From Lachnospiraceae bacterium (GTDB lineage: Bacteria > Bacillota > Clostridia > Lachnospirales > Lachnospiraceae): DNA of 64,000 bases. The stretch covers positions 30,902-94,901 of the forward strand of contig JAIEFE010000025.1 of the NCBI GenBank assembly GCA_029067085.1, in the 5' to 3' direction. Below the pieces are notes generated by a model. That model was not told where the DNA came from. It saw only the letters and a program-made list of their open reading frames with translations, and did no database searches. Of the stretch, positions 61,515 through 64,000 are shown piece by piece. A program made the translations under genes and the position numbers. Position 1 is the stretch's first letter. Each line of letters opens with the position of its first letter.

Positions 61515-63284
61515 TTACGGTGCTCCTGCATTCCACACATGCAGATCCGGAAGCCAAACATCCTCTGTCACCTGCAATCCCCCCTCCGGCTCCTCTGTCG
61601 CTATCGTCATCCCATCATACCTGACATTGTACATCGGAATCTGCACACTGCTTCCATCGGCAAAAGTATACTCCACTGTAGCCTGCATCCCGGAAACATT
61701 GGACAGGGTCTCGCATCGACCGCCATTCAGATTAAAAATCCATACCGCCGCCGTATCCGGATTCCGATAGGCAGCATTGCGGTCAAAGTCGCCATTCTCC
61801 CTGTCATACTCTGCCTGCGCAAGAATCCCCTCCAAAAAGCCCCTCTCCACATAATCGGTAAACTGATATTTGCCGCCGATCAGGTAGGCCTCCTCAAACT
61901 CTATCTTAGAAGAAATGCTGTCCAGATAGTGAATCTGACCGCCTGTCACCCGATAGGGATCTCCTAGTCCTCCCAGATGATAGAGTTGTACATACTCCTT
62001 CCAGACTGTCACATGGGGATCGGAGGTCCAGGCATAATACCAGATTTCCGCCCTGCTTTCCTCCTCCGACTCACCCTCGCTCAGCACAAAGCGAAATTCG
62101 TCCGGCCAGGGACTGGAAATACCGAAGGTATATCCTCCCCCTGCTTCTTCCAAATCAGGCAGGCTCTCGTATGCCCGCCACTTATTTGCATACATCCCGA
62201 CCAGTGCATTCCCGTCCCGCTCGCAAAAGGCATTGGCATAAGCAGTAATAAAATCGCGCCTCAATTCCTCCTCCGCCTCCCTCTGTTCCCGATCTGCCGA
62301 AGTTGCCGGATTCAGCGCCAGCCCAAAGACCAGAATTCCTAAAAGAACCGCAAGCGACACTACTGTCACAATTCTTTTCTTATGCCAACCCAGAATATTC
62401 TGAATACGGCTTTTAACATTCCCTTCTCCAAAGGCAATCGGAGAACTGCCGACAACGCTCCCCTCGCTGGAAAGCTGTAATAAAGTAAAAGAATAAGCCT
62501 CTTTCACATCCTCTCCCATGCTTCTCAAAACAGCCTCGTCGCAGGACATTTCCATATCCCGCTCCATCAGCGCAAAGGCGATCCATACCAGTGGATTGAA
62601 CCAGTGCAAACACACCGCACACCAGCTTATCAGCTTGACCAGATAATCTTTTCTTCCGATGTGAATCCGCTCATGTGCCAGAACATACCGCCGCTCCTCC
62701 GGCTGCAAATACGGAGGCAGATAAATTTTCGGACAGACAATACCAAATATAAAAGGCGTGCTGATCCCCTCCGCTTCATAAACGTCTTTGTCCAGCAAAA
62801 CTGCCTTAGAAAGGAAATATCTGAGCCCAAACATCGACCAAAGGCTATATCCGAGCAGCATGCCGATCCCTGCAAGCCACACCCAGGCGCCGATCAGAAT
62901 AGCGCGCTGCCATCTCTCCGCCTGATTCCAACTCCCGTTCTCCCCCGAAGATGCAAAAGGCACAGCTTCAATCCCATCCGAGCCCCTTCCCTCTCCCGTA
63001 GCTGTCTCATCAAAAATATAGCTCTTCCCATGCCACACCGTCCCGGCTGTTTCCCCGACATCCGTAAAGCTTTCCTGCGACACCACTGCCGGGTCTATCC
63101 GCAGCAGGCTGTAACTGCTGGTAATGGAAAAGGGGCAGAGCAGTCGAAACAACACCACGCTCCAGAGCAGATAGGACAGAATCTTTGCCTGCCTTTTCAG
63201 CAAAAATCGAAGCACGATAACTGCCACAATACAGTACCCAGCCATCAGACTCATATTCAATATTCTTACAAAAACCGCTGTCAT
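61515..63284 (-). CDS. BlaR1/MecR1-like M56 metallopeptidase
   Basis: 589 residues. Four membrane helices: near residues 5-25, 35-55, 125-150 and 310-330. Zinc site H204-E205-xx-H208 in 'VLAHERIHIGRKDYL' with a second motif 'MERDMEMSCDEAVLRSMG', the M56 signature. In BlaR1 the extracellular C-terminus is a penicillin-binding sensor with SxxK; here the ~260 residues after the last helix show no SxxK or KTG and look like a different, beta-rich domain ('RRDFITAYANAFCERDGNALVGMYANKW'). It probably cleaves the BlaI-like repressor on an unknown signal. GGGGAG precedes the ATG. 54 bp after the repressor gene. Confidence 0.9.
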   Translation of the reverse strand: MTAVFVRILNMSLMAGYCIVAVIVLRFLLKRQAKILSYLLWSVVLFRLLCPFSITSSYSLLRIDPAVVSQESFTDVGETAGTVWHGKSYIFDETATGEGRGSDGIEAVPFASSGENGSWNQAERWQRAILIGAWVWLAGIGMLLGYSLWSMFGLRYFLSKAVLLDKDVYEAEGISTPFIFGIVCPKIYLPPYLQPEERRYVLAHERIHIGRKDYLVKLISWCAVCLHWFNPLVWIAFALMERDMEMSCDEAVLRSMGEDVKEAYSFTLLQLSSEGSVVGSSPIAFGEGNVKSRIQNILGWHKKRIVTVVSLAVLLGILVFGLALNPATSADREQREAEEELRRDFITAYANAFCERDGNALVGMYANKWRAYESLPDLEEAGGGYTFGISSPWPDEFRFVLSEGESEEESRAEIWYYAWTSDPHVTVWKEYVQLYHLGGLGDPYRVTGGQIHYLDSISSKIEFEEAYLIGGKYQFTDYVERGFLEGILAQAEYDRENGDFDRNAAYRNPDTAAVWIFNLNGGRCETLSNVSGMQATVEYTFADGSSVQIPMYNVRYDGMTIATEEPEGGLQVTEDVWLPDLHVWNAGAP

Positions 63285-63338
63285 ATCCGCATTCTCTCCC
63301 CATCAATTTATTGTATTTCCGTCAATTCCATAACCATG

Positions 63339-63704
63339 TCATTTTCCGGTGTGTTCATCGATCAGCCTCTTGATCTCCTCCGCTTGCTTTTTCGTCAGTT
63401 TCCCTCCCCCTATAAAAGCTGTCAAAAACCGGGGAATGGAGCCGCCAAAAGATTCTTCCACAAACTTTCTGCTCTTGAAGCCGTTAAATTCCTCCTCTGA
63501 GATCAAAGAAGTCACAACTGCATTTTCATTTCGAAAAATGCCCCTGTCACACAGTTTTTTCAGCACGGTATAGGTGGTGGATTTCTTCCAGTCAAATTCC
63601 TTTTCACACAGTTTCACCAGCTCCGATGAGGCAATCGGTTCTCTCTGCCAGATCAACTTCGCAAATTTGGCTTCTCCTTCCGCAAGCTTATATTCTTTCA
63701 CCAT
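63339..63704 (-). CDS. BlaI/MecI/CopY-family repressor
   Basis: 121 residues. Winged helix 'YKLAEGEAKFAKLIWQREPIASSELVKLCEKEFDWKKSTTYTVLKKLCDRG' followed by a helical dimer domain. Members bind dyad operators and are cut by a BlaR1-type protease, which is encoded just downstream. The promoter is overlapped by one of two dyads. GGAGG lies before the ATG. Sequence near the usual BlaI cleavage (N-F) reads 'NGFKSRKF', close to the family but not identical. Confidence 0.93.
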   Translation of the reverse strand: MVKEYKLAEGEAKFAKLIWQREPIASSELVKLCEKEFDWKKSTTYTVLKKLCDRGIFRNENAVVTSLISEEEFNGFKSRKFVEESFGGSIPRFLTAFIGGGKLTKKQAEEIKRLIDEHTGK

Positions 63705-63797
63705 TCTGTTTTCCCTTTCCTCCGCCTTTAGCAGGAACGCTTTCCTTTCTCAGTGCATCCTTTCCATATGGATATCTCTTTCCGCAATCCCGGTTTT

Positions 63798-63816
63798 GGT
63801 CTATCAACAATAAACC
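63798..63816 (-). promoter_or_regulatory. Second operator of the BlaI-like gene (downstream of the start)
   Basis: Dyad GGTCTA-TCAACAA-TAAACC (one imperfect pair), same architecture and half-site as the operator at 63826-63842. The two centres are 27 bp apart. It lies just after the predicted transcription start. Confidence 0.6.
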
Positions 63817-63824
63817 ACGCACTT

Positions 63825-63853
63825 AGTCTATCACCAGTAGACCATCGTGTCAA
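63825..63853 (-). promoter_or_regulatory. Promoter and operator of the BlaI-like gene
   Basis: Minus strand TTGACA (63848-63853), 17-bp spacer, TAGACT (63825-63830). A perfect dyad GTCTA-TCACCAG-TAGAC (63826-63842) covers the spacer and -10 box, so the bound repressor would block polymerase. Confidence 0.75.
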
Positions 63854-63927
63854 CACCAAAATACTCACGCATCACTCATTTTTGTATGCGCCCAGCCCCT
63901 GCCGTCTTCTGATTCTGCCTATGCACA

Positions 63928-64000
63928 ATCGAGTAGGGGAGATTTTCTCTCCCCTCTCACACCACCGTACATGCCGTTCGGCATACGGCGGTTCAACATA
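63928..64000 (-). mobile_element. 3' end of a group II intron (domains V and VI)
   Basis: On the minus strand CCGCCGTAT (63983-63991) and GTACGGTGG (63962-63970) form the 9-bp lower stem of domain V. Between them lie a 3-bp upper stem, a GAAC loop and a 2-nt AT bulge. The usual AGC triad is CGC. Next comes domain VI, GAG-AGGGGAGA / TCTCCCCT-A-CTC, with a single bulged A 7 nt before the likely 3' splice site (...CTCGAT, at about 63928). The intron body and any maturase gene are beyond position 64000. It would be inserted about 75 bp upstream of the BlaI-like promoter. Confidence 0.72.

Overview
This window is about 64 kb of a low-to-mid GC Firmicutes chromosome, most likely a member of the Lachnospiraceae (Clostridia). 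The basis is the gene order rimP-nusA-ylxR-ylxQ-infB-rbfA-nrnA-truB-ribF, strong AGGAGG-type ribosome binding sites before nearly every gene, many lipoproteins of the clostridial type, a YesMN/CUT1 sugar locus, and a DUF5050 and a CmpB-like gene. The taxonomic call is inference; no rRNA is present. Most genes lie on the minus strand.

Left part (1-13.2 kb): two tandem lipoproteins that fuse a beta-propeller with Asp boxes to an ABC solute-binding fold (the first runs off the left edge), two small paralogous acidic lipoproteins, a 996-residue GLUG-repeat surface protein, a PAS hybrid histidine kinase, and a divergent OmpR-type regulator/kinase pair. The promoters of the regulator gene and of both small lipoprotein genes share the same architecture: 6-bp TTAGAG-like direct repeats with an 11-bp period, exactly 10 bp before a -10 box and with no -35 box. 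This suggests an autoregulated two-component regulon whose targets lie within the window.

13.3-17.7 kb: a MoxR / DUF58 / transglutaminase (TgpA-like) operon, in which moxR carries an in-frame amber codon 34 codons before its natural end. 17.9-21.6 kb: an ABC-F ATPase, a PHP phosphoesterase and a HAD phosphatase on the plus strand. 21.3-28.5 kb (minus): pheA, a DUF815 ATPase, an Ppx/GppA-HD protein, polyphosphate kinase, maf and a small acidic protein. 28.6-36.6 kb: a DUF5050 protein, the folate operon folC-folE-folP-folBK, a CmpB-like membrane protein, a PH-domain protein, a nitroreductase, and pyrB-pyrI behind a strong terminator hairpin.

36.6-52.3 kb (minus): the core translation and RNA cluster, with transcription order rimP, nusA, ylxR, ylxQ, infB, rbfA, nrnA, truB, ribF, then a Na/Pi cotransporter, an NlpC/P60 hydrolase, a small membrane protein, rpsO, pnp and an HD-GYP response regulator. 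52.3-61.1 kb (minus): an oligosaccharide utilisation locus (YesM, YesN, binding protein, two permeases, GH31, YesL). 61.4 kb: tRNA-Glu(CUC). 61.5-63.9 kb: a BlaI/BlaR1-like pair with a promoter covered by two dyad operators. The right edge holds domains V and VI of a group II intron whose body lies beyond the window.

No rRNA, CRISPR array, IS element or prophage was seen. No stretch longer than 300 bases lacks a gene; the largest gaps (17732-17969, 58284-58514, 61124-61365, 63705-63927) hold the promoters, operators, terminators and tRNA listed below.
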